Assembly: GCA_032622095.1 (NCBI GenBank)
Contig: CP136066.1
Coordinates: 96,493,319-96,557,318 of the forward strand
DNA: 64,000 nt
Reading direction: 5' to 3'
From: Siphonodentalium dalli
Lineage: Eukaryota; Mollusca; Scaphopoda; Gadilida; Siphonodentaliidae
In this document: positions 36,601-49,416 of the stretch, piece after piece
Position numbering within the stretch: the first letter of the stretch is position 1
Layout: each line of letters opens with the position of its first letter
Position numbers and translations under genes: made by a program
Notes under the pieces: model-generated
The model's database searches: none
What the model was told of the DNA's origin: nothing
The model's input: the letters and a program-made list of their open reading frames with translations, nothing else

Positions 36601-38410
36601 TGGAAAATTCTTCAACTGATGACCATTTATGTCTACAAGTTTGACCAAATGTAGTAAAATATTGTTTTGCTAAACTAATTAGCGGTTTTGTATTGGCCAT
36701 GTGGATGGGCAATGACACACCGGGCCGACCATGGTTCGGCCCGGTGTGCGAAAATTTTGAAATCTGAACAAGAAAATCGCAAAATCCTAACATCTAGACT
36801 AACCTCAAGCCTTCCTACTGTTGGAAATTTCAAACGCTACACCCCCACTTAGGTTGGAAAATTTCCAACTGATGACAATTCCAATGACAATGTTGACCAA
36901 TTGTATGACAATATTGTTTTCTTAAATTAACTAGAAGTTTTTGACTGGCCACGGGGGAGGGACCAGGACACAAGCTTTCCAAGTGTTGGAAATTTCCAAC
37001 CTGTCACCCCCCTAAGGTTGGAAAATTTACAACTGATGTCCATTTCTGTCAATTTTTTTTAACAAAAATAGGAACATATGCAAATATTGGTCGAAAAACA
37101 ATAAATTCCCCCCAATAAATTGTTTTATAATCGAACTACAAAAACATTTTTGTTGGTGTGAAATTTCGTTGTGGCAGGTATGAAATTTCCAACTATTGAA
37201 AATATAGCTCTCTGCTGGGGGGTGAGACACCCCCACACCCCCCCCCCCCTCTAGCCACATCCCTGACTATCATCTAGTCTTATAGCAATTTCATGTTTCA
37301 TCTTGAAAATATTTTGTTTTGTTTAATGCAGTCGTTTTGCACAATAGTCTATGTATAGACAACAGACATATGTTCTAGGGACGTGGTTAGATGTTTCCTC
37401 AAATTTCAGGCCAACTGCACACCCCCCCCCCCCCCCCCCCCCCCCCCATTGAACCAAACATCAATCTCACAGGTTCGCAGAATTCCATTTGCTCCCCTTG
37501 GAAATATCCAACCTGACAAACACCAAGATTGGAAAATTACCAACTTTTACTGGTTGAAAAAAAAAATCAAATGTACCAAAGTTTAGTTTAGATATATTTA
37601 TTTCAAATATATGTCAAATTTAGATAACACATGATATATAACACATACATTTGTTTATACATACAAATAAATTGGGGGACAAGTGCTGACTCACTTAAGG
37701 GTAAGTATATATTATTACACTGAAAAAATAAATAATTAGTAATGGCAAAGCAACATGACTACCAAAACAAGTTGAACATATATACAGATCACTGGACATC
37801 CCTCTCCCGACTTAGTCATAAGTTTGTATATGTATTTATTTAAAATCGGGTTTGTTTGTTGCGTTTGCTGGCTTGTAAGTGTCATTATTTGGAACAGTTA
37901 GTAAAAATAATCCTGATTTTCCTCACGTATGAATGACTGCACAGCTAAGCAAATTGTACCAAAGTTTGTGGTGGGGGTCGAGACACCCAAGCAACCCCTG
38001 TCGTCACGTCCCTGTTCAACTGACAAGTTTCCTGTGTTCTTCACAACATCTTCGGAATTTGATTCAGGAGGCCTAGAGCTGTCATGTTTAGATATGCTTG
38101 CCCTCATCAATAAACGCACTTTAACTTGAAAAATAAGATACGATTAAGTCGGATTGGCAGCAAATTATGTGCCGTGTATATACACATAGAAGAAAAGCAT
38201 GACTTTCACAACAAACATGAACTTTATAAATATAAGATACAAATGATACTTGTGTCAAATACAAGAGCCATGTTTGACGCTGGGAGAACATTAAACGTAG
38301 TTTCGGAGACCACGTGGATTTCAAAATCTGACCTAGAATCCGAAATTAGCTCCGCCCCCCGTAATCGGCTTTGGATTCTCAATCCGGATTTTAGCGAAAT
38401 TACGGCTCAG
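33689..38410. mobile_element. Long-armed foldback element, about 4.7 kb
   Basis: The outer left end reads AGCCGTAATTTCGCTAAAAT and the right end carries its reverse complement. The arms, about 33689-34752 and 37430-38410, remain inverted copies for about 1 kb, although small indels occur. The inner region contains tandem GGAAATTTCC repeats. No transposase is seen. A partial relative is at 22.1-22.6 kb. Confidence 0.78.
35440..37265 (-). repeat. GGAAATTTCC repeat with internal 722-bp tandem duplication
   Basis: TGGCCTCAACTGAAGCTTTC occurs at about 35820 and 36542 and is followed by about 720 bp of near-identical text each time. Each copy carries ACCGGGCCGACCATGG and TTCGGCCCGGTGTG. Flanking G- and C-runs sit next to CTAGCCACATCCCTGACT. 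It is the reverse orientation of 1860-2600. Confidence 0.8.
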
Positions 38411-38759
38411 GGGGTCTAACAATTTTTTTTCTTAAGTAGAGACCATATACTGGCTCATGAGCATGGCCTCTATATTTGTTCATGATTTTCCCATGGGAGC
38501 CCAAAATCGGACATAGGCGACTATAGTATTTTTTTTTACATATATCCCGAACATTGTTCCCTACGTTATCCCAAAAGGTAGCAAATTGTGATTAACTTGG
38601 TTATTATACGTGTTAGCTAATTAACTGACAGCTACGTTTTATTCTGTTTGTCCCACGAAAAATTCATTTTAAAGTTGCAGCATGGAATTTTGCGGAGAAC
38701 CTCCTTTGTGATTCTGGCAATATTGTTGAAAGGAAATGGGCAGTACTTTGAGACGGAAC
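38411..38759. other. No gene seen
   Basis: AT-rich spacer between the foldback element and the minisatellite. Confidence 0.35.
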
Positions 38760-40510
38760 TGAGACGAACCATGATATGTGGCTATTGTGTATATGATATA
38801 AGGAGTGGCTGTATGGTCATGTGTGAGGTGATTCGGTATACATGTAGTGACTGTACGGTGTATGGTTGTGTGTGGCCGATGTGTCGTTATGGACATTGAT
38901 ACGGTGTATGGATATAACGAGAGTAGCCACATGGCCATCCGTGTGTTGTTCATGTATATATGGAGTGAGTGTAAGGTCGTGGGTGGGATGTATATGTGTA
39001 CCGTGTGTGGCTGTATTATGACAGGTTGGTGTGTATATATATGTGTGTATTATCTGTATGATCATGGGGGAGAGCGTAGATAAATAGGGAGTGATTTTAC
39101 GGTTATGGTTAATGTGCATAGGTGTACATGGGATGACTGTATGGTCAGTGTATGTGCATACCTGTAGTAAGCTGGATGGTCATTGGCAAGCTTGTTGGTA
39201 TATAGGGATTGCCCTTTTGGTAACATGTACATGTGTACATTGGGTTGCTATCGCTTTCCAAAATAACTCAATGATATGTTAATCAATAGAGAGGTCATGA
39301 CATGTCAGAGAGTTCTCAATCTTGGTGGTGTTTATGTATGTGGGGGAAAAGTTAAATGTGGAAAGCGATAGCCACCCATTATCACAAAGTCATTCGACAT
39401 ATACATAAACACCACATACATAACAATATAGTGACCTACTTTATAGACGTACAACTGACCCATGACCACGGATTATCACACAACCATGAGTCACAATGCA
39501 GACACACCGGGTATACTCCTAAACATGACCCATAATCATATAGTCACTCATTGTATATCCATTCACCTCACCATTGGCCATACGGTCATCCCCTATATAA
39601 CTATTCTCCACACATATGGTCAAATAGACATTCAATATATACATCAACACCACAACAATGACTATGGAGTCACTCCGGGTATACATATGCACCTCACCAA
39701 TGGCCATATAGCCACTCACTTCATACACATGGCACCCGGTATACTCCTTCATCTGACCTATGACCATATAGTATCCCCGTGTGTACCAATACAAAACATT
39801 CATACATGATCATGGTCAATCACTGCATACATATCCACCTCACCATTGGCCATGTCACTCCCTGTATCCCTGTTTGTCATACCATAGCCGAATAGCCACT
39901 CAGGGTATACTAATACACTCCAGGAATGTCAGTATAATCACTCCTTGTATCCATATGCACCTCATTCATGGTCACATAGCCACTCGTTATATATACACAC
40001 ACACCTCGCACATGACCATATAGCAACACGTGTGTATACCCGTATAACATACACATGACCATACCGCCACGAGTCACCAAGCAGTAACACCAGGTATACT
40101 CATGCACCTGAGACATGACCATTTAGTCACTGCCGTATAGATAGGCATTACATTTGTGATCATACAGTCACTCACTGTATACCTACATGTACTCACCTCT
40201 CCATTGACCATACATCCACTACATGCATACCTATTCGACACACATAATGAAATCATTCCATATTTATCCACACACCCCATCCCTGATCATACAGACAACA
40301 CATGGTCATCCTACCCATGACGTTACTCCGTATATACATAAACAACACATAGATGACCATGTAGCTATATCCATATACCACATCAATGCCCATATAGGCA
40401 CACCCTGTGCACCGTACTGGATACACACATTTATATAATCACACCATGCATACCGATTCACCTCACACATGGCCATGCATGACCTCTCCATGTATACTTA
40501 TACATCTTAC
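38760..40510. repeat. Inverted minisatellite with central hairpin
   Basis: 38.8-39.25 kb carries degenerate units of about 50-70 bp in one orientation (GTATGGTCATGTG...GTGACTGTACGG). 39.45-40.51 kb carries the same type of unit inverted (ATAGTCACTC...CACCTCACCATTGGCCAT). The centre is a hairpin: GGTTGCTATCGCTTTCCA at 39242 pairs with TGGAAAGCGATAGCCACC at 39359. The 115-codon frame at 39462-39809 consists of repeated HLTxGHI-like peptides and is not a gene. Confidence 0.8.
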
Positions 40511-41073
40511 AATGGACAACCCACTCATAACTTTTAACTCCTTGTATTCCTATTCACATCAATATTCACCTCATCTATGATCATGGAGTAATTCACTGGC
40601 TACCATCTTGGCATCCACCCTGTATCCAGTTGATATTGTTTTTGTTATCTTAATGGACCAGAATAGCCACATCGCATCAAAATCAACACCAGGGACGTAT
40701 AAGATGCTAAATCATTATTGGACAAATTACCATCATATAGAACGGTCGTGGAGCCATACAAATGAAGCAAGTAACTGAATTACGGTAAACGGTTATACAT
40801 GTCAGGAATCGGAAAGCTGAAAATGTGCATGTCGTGAATCGGAACACTCCGAAAACAGAATCGGAGCGTATGGTAGTGTTACATTGAAGGCATGTCAGGC
40901 TAAAATGGCGTATTTTGATCAACTGTCTTTTTAAAGTAACGATGGGATGTTTGCGGACACACATAAGCTATTTGTTCTTCAAAACATTATTACTTTCGCA
41001 TCGAAATTCACATTTGTTCGCAATACTTTTTTTCTTTGCGTGTGGATTTAAGTGAGCAAACCCTTGTAATTTG
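40511..41073. other. No gene seen
   Basis: Small frames only, and no repeat family recognised. Confidence 0.35.
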
Positions 41074-41320
41074 TATAAAATGATTTATTAGCTCATTCCA
41101 TAGCTTTCGGCCATAGGCCTTCGTCAGTGGAAAACGATTAACACAGTAAAGTCTACATGTTGCTCTGACATCAACTCATTCGTAAATGCCAGACGGATAA
41201 CGTACGTTCATTGATTGAGTTGATGTCAGAGCAACATGTAGACTTTACTGTGTTAATCGTTTTCCACTGACGAAGGCCTATGGCCGAAAGCTATGGAATG
41301 AGCTAATAAATCATTTTATA
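41074..41320. repeat. Long near-perfect hairpin (possible MITE)
   Basis: 105-bp arms (41074-41178 and 41216-41320) are almost exact reverse complements with a 37-bp loop. The arms include CATAGCTTTCGGCCATAGGC and CAACATGTAGACTTTACTG. The very high arm identity suggests a recent insertion or gene conversion. Confidence 0.88.
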
Positions 41321-43040
41321 TTAATGACAATTGGTCCCTTTATCTGGACTTTATACATATACATTGTAATTTGGTTCAGCGTCATATATATAGGATTAAA
41401 GAATAAATAAGTGAGGGTAAAACACATTAGAAAGACGTCCCCTCATTTGAATCTGTCATCCCATGACCTGCTTCACCGATATTCACTAATTTGTAAACAT
41501 AGTCGTAGAAAATCGAGCAAAACTTTCACGGAACATATACCGCTCGGAATCGGAATTTTGCTCGGGCGGAATGAAAATTCGAGGAGCATATCCTCCACAG
41601 TGGATTATTGTATCATTATAAGACGACCATAACGAGGACGCCGAACGCAAAAGGTGGGTTCCTCGACTCGAATCAAATATTGTTTACCCCCGAATCCAAC
41701 TAAATAGTAATTAAAGACATATTGTGGACTTATTTCACTGAATAAAATCAGTCTGTTAGTATCCAAACCCTAACCCAATTGGGGGAATGTAGCAATGAAC
41801 TACGATTGTCGAAAATTACAACCACGTCGACTCTACCATTTCAGAGAACACAACGGTTGAACTGCGCACAAATGTAAATATTTATATCTTGTTCGGGACG
41901 CATTATTGTGCATAAATTGAAACATTGTGGTAATGATTTCACCAATAGTCACTGCGTGTAATTCGTTTATAATAATGACGTTATTTTCTGACTATTTAGA
42001 TATCAAATTTATGAAAATAACTTATTTTAGCATGATTAATTGTTTTTCCGTTTGGAACCCACAAGTGGAGTGTTCCACATCACTTTAACTTGACAACACT
42101 CTTTCTTTCTGAATTATATCACTCTATCCCCTCTTAGAACAGTATATTATCGGATCTAACATGTTATCCCCGTATGCTAAATTTTACCCTATATGGTATC
42201 TATTCTGATACCAAGGGTAACTTTCTTGTTCCGAGGAATTAAGACTTAATAAAAGTCGTTTAGGCTTGTTGTCTTATCCCCGTTTTTAACATGTGTTGTA
42301 ACTGTCAACTTGGTTGTATATGTTCGAAAATAAAATATTGTTTACACTAAATAATTAATACTGAAGTCTGAAAACCAAAAAGAAAAAAGACAAAATATTT
42401 TTCGAAAGTGAAATCATAAAAAATAGGATTAAAGATACATAATCCGATTTTACTCCTCTATATTCCTATTTCGTCGGCTTCGGGGAAAAACTAATATTTT
42501 ATTCGAGTCGAGGAGCCCACCCATCAAATCTCAAAACTATCGATTTTGTAAACTTTATTATTCACCACATCGAATATTTGGCGGCCTAGCAAAAATTCCA
42601 ATGATCTTCTTCCAGAAATATATGGACATGCGCGTCCGCCGTCGTGAAAGTTCGATAGGTCGCGCAATATCACAGTTCGCTGTGACTTTGCATGTCGATC
42701 AGCGCTATTGCAAATTAACTTTGGAATATAACACGACGAAAAGTAACGCCAGCAACAACAAATAAGTTAACTTGTGATCATTGACGTGCGGATACATACA
42801 TATACTTATTTACGAACCGGTAAGAATGTTTTAATAATGCAGATGTACATGTTATGTAACAGAATGACGGGTACGCGTGGAAATATATTTGTTTACACTT
42901 GTGATGACATGTGATGACATGTGTTGAGTAATTCAACTAAAACTAGAGATGTGACTGTCCCAATGGGACTAAGGATATCCCCGTGTTTTTAAAATACTAA
43001 GATGTTTCACATGTCAGTAAACATTTAGTTAAAATAACAG
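41321..43040. repeat. Scattered dispersed-repeat fragments, no gene
   Basis: 41530-41610 is the inverse of 27.3 kb. 41653-41715 and 42470-42560 carry GGTTCCTCGACTCGAATCAA-type phrases of the 15.3-kb tandem repeat. The remainder is unrecognised AT-rich DNA. Confidence 0.5.
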
Positions 43041-43480
43041 TTCCCATTGCAGGTGCACAACCCTAACCCTAATCTTAAACATATTGACCGAAAAATGTAG
43101 GAATAAAAGCTCGGACAAAATTATGCATGTCGAAAAAGGGGAATAACTCCACACAAAAAAGTCGGACAGACATCATAATCGCAGGTGCACATGTTCCCAT
43201 GGTACTAAATGTCAGTGCCAAAATTTAAAAAAACATTGACCTAAAATTGCAGGAATAAAAGCTCGGACAAAATTATGCATATTGCAAAAAAGTTTCTAAG
43301 TCGAAAAGGGGGGATAACTCCACCAACAAATGTCGGACAGACGTCATAATCGCAGGTGCACAGGTTCCCATGGTAATAAATATCTGTGCCAAGTTTTTTT
43401 TTGAATTGACCTAAAAATGTAGGAATAAAAGCTCGGACAAAATTATACATGTTGCGAATATTTGCGGGGGGTATAATGAT
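43041..43480. repeat. Tandem repeat, about 160-bp unit
   Basis: GGAATAAAAGCTCGGACAAA recurs at about 43100, 43252 and 43421, together with CATAATCGCAGGTGCAC and GTTCCCATGGTA phrases. Confidence 0.75.
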
Positions 43481-43974
43481 TGGCATCATCATATATGGAA
43501 TTTGTAAACCACAATTGCTCGTTTTACAAACCGCCAAGAAAAAACGTTAATATAGCTGATTATTGCTAGACTTTTTCGTCAAATATGATATCGTTAAATA
43601 CATTTATTCGTAATACACTAATTTGGATTAGATAACTAAATCGGCTTTTGTTGAAATTCCGTTTTTGTTGTAACTTTTGAACTGAACTTGGGACTTTAAA
43701 TGCATATATATACTAATAAGTTACAACTAAAATGACCGAATTTACGAAGATATTGTCTTTTAGATTGCAGAAATTAAAACATTTTGATGCGAATATTAGT
43801 GGAAAAATTGAACATAGGATTGACCATTGAAATCTTCAAAATAAAAAATGACGTTAAAACTCTTATTATTCCATATTTTATGCTGATTTTCCGTATTTCT
43901 GCGTATAATGCTGATATAGTTTTAAAATGACAGAATGCAGCATGTAATTGTGTTCTATATGGAAGAAATTAAAG
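43481..43974. other. No gene seen
   Basis: AT-rich sequence. Confidence 0.35.
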
Positions 43975-44254
43975 ATATTCAATCCGATTCGATGGTCCCC
44001 CATATAATCATATTCCAACAACAACAATTTTAAAAATCGATTAATTGCCCAAAAATAATGCAATGAAAACAAAATAACTTATATGTGTCTGTCAACATTG
44101 GTATAAAATCGCCCGAAACGTTTTATTTATCAACATGTTGTTCGACGAAATGTGGCCATATTATCAACACAAAGCCTCTTGATTTTAGAGTTATCCATCT
44201 TCATCCGCAATTTGGTCCGAGACCGTCGGCTCGTCGACGTTTTACTGGGCACCA

Positions 44255-44832
44255 ATAGTCTCGATTATGAGTCGACTGGACCAATTAGCCCATGGCGTTT
44301 CACCAAGATTGATCTCTATTCATTACGGTTTGCTAAATTGTATTCCGCTACGATATATATATAATATTGCACGATAGATCGTCCAGAATTGTGTTTGACC
44401 GTGGTAATTTCCTCATTGACTCACATATCATGCATGTGGTACGTTTTTTTTTATGATCTCAATGCATGCATGTTTATCTACTTATATTAATTGCATTAAT
44501 AAGAATAACCATGGCTGTTGACAGAAATGGGTTATTCATTAAGTTATCAAATGGACTTGTGTGTTAGCATGCAAAATATAACATTGCGTGTTGAGTGAAG
44601 ATCAATAGCGACAAGAAATTCACAGGTAGATACATCATTGAGATATCGACCGTCGCTGGTAGAGCTTGGTAGACTCATTGTACGAATTAGCAGAGGGCGA
44701 CATGGCTTGCTATGGCATATTAATTACGACGACCAATTAATTGTCACCAAACTCCACCATAATAAATTGTCACACCTACCATGACATCGCTACTGCGGTA
44801 CGTGTGTCCGCAGCCAATAACCATGAGCTTTG
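44255..44832 (+). repeat. Dispersed repeat, intact copy
   Basis: Shares TTTCACCAAG.TTGATCTCTA, CGTCCAGAATTGTGTTTGA, AATTGTCACACCTAC and TACGTGTGTC with 58680-58880 plus 61283-61608. This shows that the other copy is split by a 2.4-kb insertion. Confidence 0.75.
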
Positions 44833-44968
44833 ATAGGTGGGTTCCTCGACTCGAATCAAATATTTTTTATCATCGAATCCAAATAAATAGTAATTGATGG
44901 GGCGTTTAAGCGGATTATGCATCTTTAAGTTCCGATGCTATGTATATGTTCGGCTAATGTATTATATA

Positions 44969-45109
44969 TTAAATTGTAAACAAACCTTTCCTAGACGAAC
45001 CGCCCACTGTTTTCGACTTGGTGCGAAGACCGTCTGCCTCTAAGGGTGGCTTTGTCGGCGGCTCCATGGTTGGCCTGTGGATCCGGAACTTGTGATCACG
45101 CTTACTCAT
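44969..45109 (-). CDS. Candidate host exon encoding a short basic peptide
   Basis: On the minus strand, TGTTTATTTTTCAG (a good polypyrimidine tract and acceptor) is followed directly by ATG and a 46-codon frame ending TAA. It starts MSKRDHKFRIHRPTMEPP and has a proline- and lysine-rich middle. A GTTTGT donor-like site at 44985 could instead end the exon after 124 bases. The segment is GC-richer than its surroundings and matches no repeat copy in the window. It could be a real exon of an unseen host gene or an exon trapped in an inverted repeat. I do not recognise the protein. Confidence 0.4.
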   Translation of the reverse strand: MSKRDHKFRIHRPTMEPPTKPPLEADGLRTKSKTVGGSSRKGLFTI

Positions 45110-45610
45110 CTGAAAAATAAACAATCATTTTGTTATTAAAATGAAAAATTGGCCAGGGCCACCTAATGCGCACGAGAGTGGACTATAAACGATATCGAAA
45201 CCTTCGGAGGACATATAGTTTTTTATATGCGATTTTTCTCTCTTTTTAGGAATCTTTTAAAGATGCATAATCCGATTAAGCGCCCCTCAATTACTATTTA
45301 TTTGGATTCGGGGGTAAAAAATATTTGAATGGAGTCGAGGAACCCACCTGTCAAAGCTCAGAGTTATTAGATATCGTTTTGAAATCTATTTATTTTTCAC
45401 AATCGAGATTAATAGTGGCCCAGTGGACGATCTCGGACCAGATTGTGGATAAAGATGGATAACTCTAAAATCAAAAGGCTTTCTGTTTGTTAATAATAAG
45501 ACCAATTTTCATCGAACAACATGTTGATAAATAACACGTTTCGGGCAATTTTATACTGTTGTTGTTGGAATCTGATTATATGGGGACCATCGAATCGGAT
45601 TGAGTACCTT

Positions 45611-47700
45611 CAACAGTTTCAGAGGATTCATATCAGATCGTGCATATCCACATATCCTTGTCCCTGTACTATAGATTCCCAATACCCGTGTTTTGACTGT
45701 GGGGAACGTGTCGAATACTATGGATACCGGCAATTTACAAGTGCATGTGTGCTATTTCGCGTCATTTACAAGAACAGACAAAATCCAGTACTATAGATCT
45801 CCGTTTTCTGCGCGTGCAGGCGAACACGTGTTAACGGGTAAAAGGGACTTACTCTAATGTTATACATCAATGGATATAGCAATGACTATTTGAGTCAGTT
45901 GGCGAGTGGTTTAGTTGATGTATACATCTATGTGACAAGTTTCCGATAGTTGTGTTATTTTGTCCACAATTACATGCGCACTGTGAAAATTCATTTCATC
46001 GATATACTGTTGAGATGTTTTATCCCACATTGATTGCGTATTAGTGCGGAATATAGGGAATTCAATGTACGTATAACGTGACACCCCATCCAATCTATTC
46101 ATATCTGAACCCACACGTCCCATGACGGTCAGCTTGTTCCGCCTCCACATGTGATTGCTACTACACAAATGCTTACATCATTTTACGCTGAACACGAGTA
46201 AAAAAGATCATAAGTGAAAACGCTCTTTATAAGAGGTAGATGTTTTCTTGATCTACATCATATAAGACTATATATACAGCTTTTACTGGCTGTCCTTGTA
46301 TTTACATGGTTCATGGTAAAATATATTTAATGATGTATGTACGAACACAAAGGGATAGAGACGGATAGAGTGATCATAATTAACAAATAAACCTCACCGA
46401 CAGAAAAAAACCTACACATGGTGATTATATGGTGTCAGATTGAGCAGGGTAACGTTTAACTGTATGTCGTATACATACGATTTCAATACATGTACAATGT
46501 AATCGAAAACAAACTGAATTGCCGGAGATAACAGACTGATAAAAAATATTTTCAAGTGGAAAGGGTGCAAATATATAATTCAAGTATATTTTCCAAAGTG
46601 TTGCTGTTACTTTTTGTTTAAGGAGAAACTTAGATTTTACAACCAATATTATACTGAATGTAGGAAAACATCATACTAATGCTATAAAGTATAATGTGCA
46701 GTTATATTAGCTGGAAAATTTAGCTATTGGAATGATTACAACCTATTCTCCAGTTTTGATTTTCAAACTCAGTGCCATTTTCTGCCATGAAATCGCGGTA
46801 ACATTCATGCATAGGGTCTCCACTGCCCGAGTGCACCTCCATCCCTTGATCCAGATATTATTTCCGAGTCAGGAAAACTATATTTGCACCCCATTCGGTT
46901 GAAATTCTGCAATGGTTACTCAAGATTTCCAACTGTTAGAAATCTCCAACCCAACAACTCCAACCGATCGAAACCTCTCAACTGATTGCCATTTAACTCC
47001 ATAATTCAAGCAATATATGGGATCATCGTGAACTTTGGAACGAATATTATAGTGATGCCCCAACCCCCTATCGACACGTCCCTGCATGAAATTCCCAATT
47101 CGGCCCTGTCACAACATAATTTATGTGGAAACCCCTATTTATCAAAGGCAAATTCTCTCTGTTTATGAACCCTATCTCAAGATATATCTATATATGCATA
47201 ATTTGAAGCCAGCATCCCAACATGATACGACATTGATGTTATTGGCCCCGTGAGAACTTAGCACGACGACAAATGGTTAATGGATGAGTGCGCAATACAT
47301 CCCAGCGATAATCCTACATATCGACATTCGCACGCGTTTCATTGCGGTGACTACCACTCATTCAGCATCGTATACTTGTAATTTTAACACCGTCTTCTAC
47401 CCGACGATGTGTTATTTCTGTACTATGGAACTCCCTAAGTTGGTAATTTATCAGCCCGTCAAGCCTTATAGAAGTGAGTTCTTGTTTAAGTTGTTTTCCC
47501 CAAGATAGGCAATTCGCGTACTATAGAATAACAAAAAGATGCAGCGTTAGGGCACTCCATTCACCCCAAAAACCGAGCAGCTTGCTGCTGAAATGAATCC
47601 CAGTTACAGATGGCTCGACGAGAATATCATATAAGTCAGTTCACAACAATGTATGGTGTGAACAAAGAGTAATCGACTATTGTTAAATTCCAATAAACAA
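45611..47700. other. No gene seen; a few repeat fragments
   Basis: 45655-45830 resembles the inverse of 49090-49215 (TACTATAGATTCCCAATA). 46870-47020 holds a diverged GGAAATTTCC repeat. Open frames are under 95 codons and have no motif. Confidence 0.4.
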
Positions 47701-47714
47701 TGCAAGTTATTTAC

Positions 47715-49079
47715 TAGTCCAAGTCTTCTCGTACTAAAACCGGCTAAGATATTGGGATGGAGGTGCCGGTCTTTAGTCCGAGTTCCAGGCCCATGCATTC
47801 TTATGACACGACTTAAGCGTTTGTGACCCGCTCAAATAAAACCACAATTATATGAAATAAAATATCACAATTGCGACAATAAACGGATATTTTCCGCAGA
47901 AGACATGCTATTTGATCTGAAACCCACATCAGTTGTGAATTTAAAACGGTAATTTAATGCGAAAAGAGACATTTACCTCAATGTTTACAATTTTTTAAAA
48001 GTATGCGAACTCAGTTGACCTCGCGAACTGTGTTCGGCATTTTCCGTTGAAAATATTCCGTAGATTTTCGACTGACCACGCAAATTACGATGAATTCTCC
48101 ATTGTAATCGTAATTATGTGTGTCAATAAATAAAAAATAAATAGATTAATTAAACATTGAAGATATAAATGTAATACATTAAATAAATTACGGGGAATTA
48201 CAACCCTCTCAAAGTTTAAAACAGTGTAAACACAACGACCATTAGAATAAATAATATGGTGCTACATTTCCCACATTTGGTGGACTTCAGCGAAATTAAG
48301 ATATATACTAAGCGAACAGAGCAATATACTGCTCTTGTTAAGCACACAAAAAATCAAACAAAATTTGTATAAATTTTTAACCTTAAGTTTGAAAAGTCCC
48401 ACTAAAACGGAAGAACTATATTTCGAAACTGTGTGATTCGGTTCTCCGATTATTTTATCAACACAAAAGTCAAAATGCACATGGATGAAAATCACACGCA
48501 TGGCAAGTCAGACACAAGAGTTCTAATTTGCTCCAATTTTGACAAGTTGCTTGCGAAAATTGTCAACAAAACTACCTTTCTGATCCTCCATTATATCATT
48601 AAGTTTTTAGTGCGGGAATTGTTCTCAAAGCACATTAGAAACTGGACTTTGCGGCGATCGGGTTTCGCTATTTTGTTTGGAAAACCCCGCGCTATATATA
48701 GAAACGGAAACTAGAATACTCAGAACAAACACCGGACAATGCCGAAGTTCTTCGGAACCTGAGTTCGGCTTTCAGTTAAGTAAACAAACAGAAAAAACAG
48801 CGATGTTGGTGACAATCAACCGGAATATTCTATGCGTAATTTAACATGAAAGTTAGATTATTATACACCATTATGACCATAAGATGTCTCTCTTTCCGAT
48901 GTATATAGCATCATGTATTGATTCATTAGGTAAATCGAGTAAAATACACCACAGATTCCCGCCACAGATCGTGGGCGTAACTCGTGTGATAGGATTGGTA
49001 TGCAAGCGGGCTTGGACTAAAAACAGCAAATCGCCATCCCAATATCTTAGCTGGTTTTAGTACAAGAAGACTTGGACTA
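47715..49079 (+). mobile_element. 1365-bp non-autonomous TIR element, copy B
   Basis: Same length and ends as copy A (TAGTCCAAGTCTTCTCGTAC...CTTGGACTA). Flanked by a perfect 9-bp duplication GTTATTTAC (47706-47714 and 49080-49088). It diverges from copy A mainly toward the right end. No transposase. Confidence 0.87.
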
Positions 49080-49416
49080 GTTATTTACAAGAATACAATT
49101 GCTCGAGTACTATAGAACACAAGTCTCGCTTTACAAGACTATATAGGAAATTACCGAGGAACGTTCTCCGTCGGTTAAAACACGGCTATTGGGAATCTAT
49201 AGTACAGGCCCCTGAACAGACGACATTTTTGTCTTCTGCTTCGAAATGTGTTGGTCACAGTGTACTCTCTCAGTACCATAATAAGTAAATATGGCATTAT
49301 GTACTCATCCTCCATTGTTGAATGGACAGAACAGTTTCTATGTTTGTAATAATGTAAAAATATGTAAATATTTGCAAGCATCAAGAAAAATGGCGGTGAG
49401 CTCTGAAGGTGGTATT

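Larger units (their letters stand above)
43975..45610. repeat. Inverted-repeat-bounded block
   Basis: 43975-44250 and 45410-45610 are inverted copies (CAACATGTTGTTCGACGAA against CGAACAACATGTTGATAAA; TTATCCATCTTCATCCGC against the reverse). A second inverted pair lies inside (44836-44940 and 45250-45360). A dispersed repeat (44255-44832) and an exon-like segment sit between. Confidence 0.65.

Noticed and set aside
39462-39809. 115-codon ORF with repeated histidine-rich peptide
   Set aside because: It is a translation of the minisatellite units; the opposite strand is equally open.
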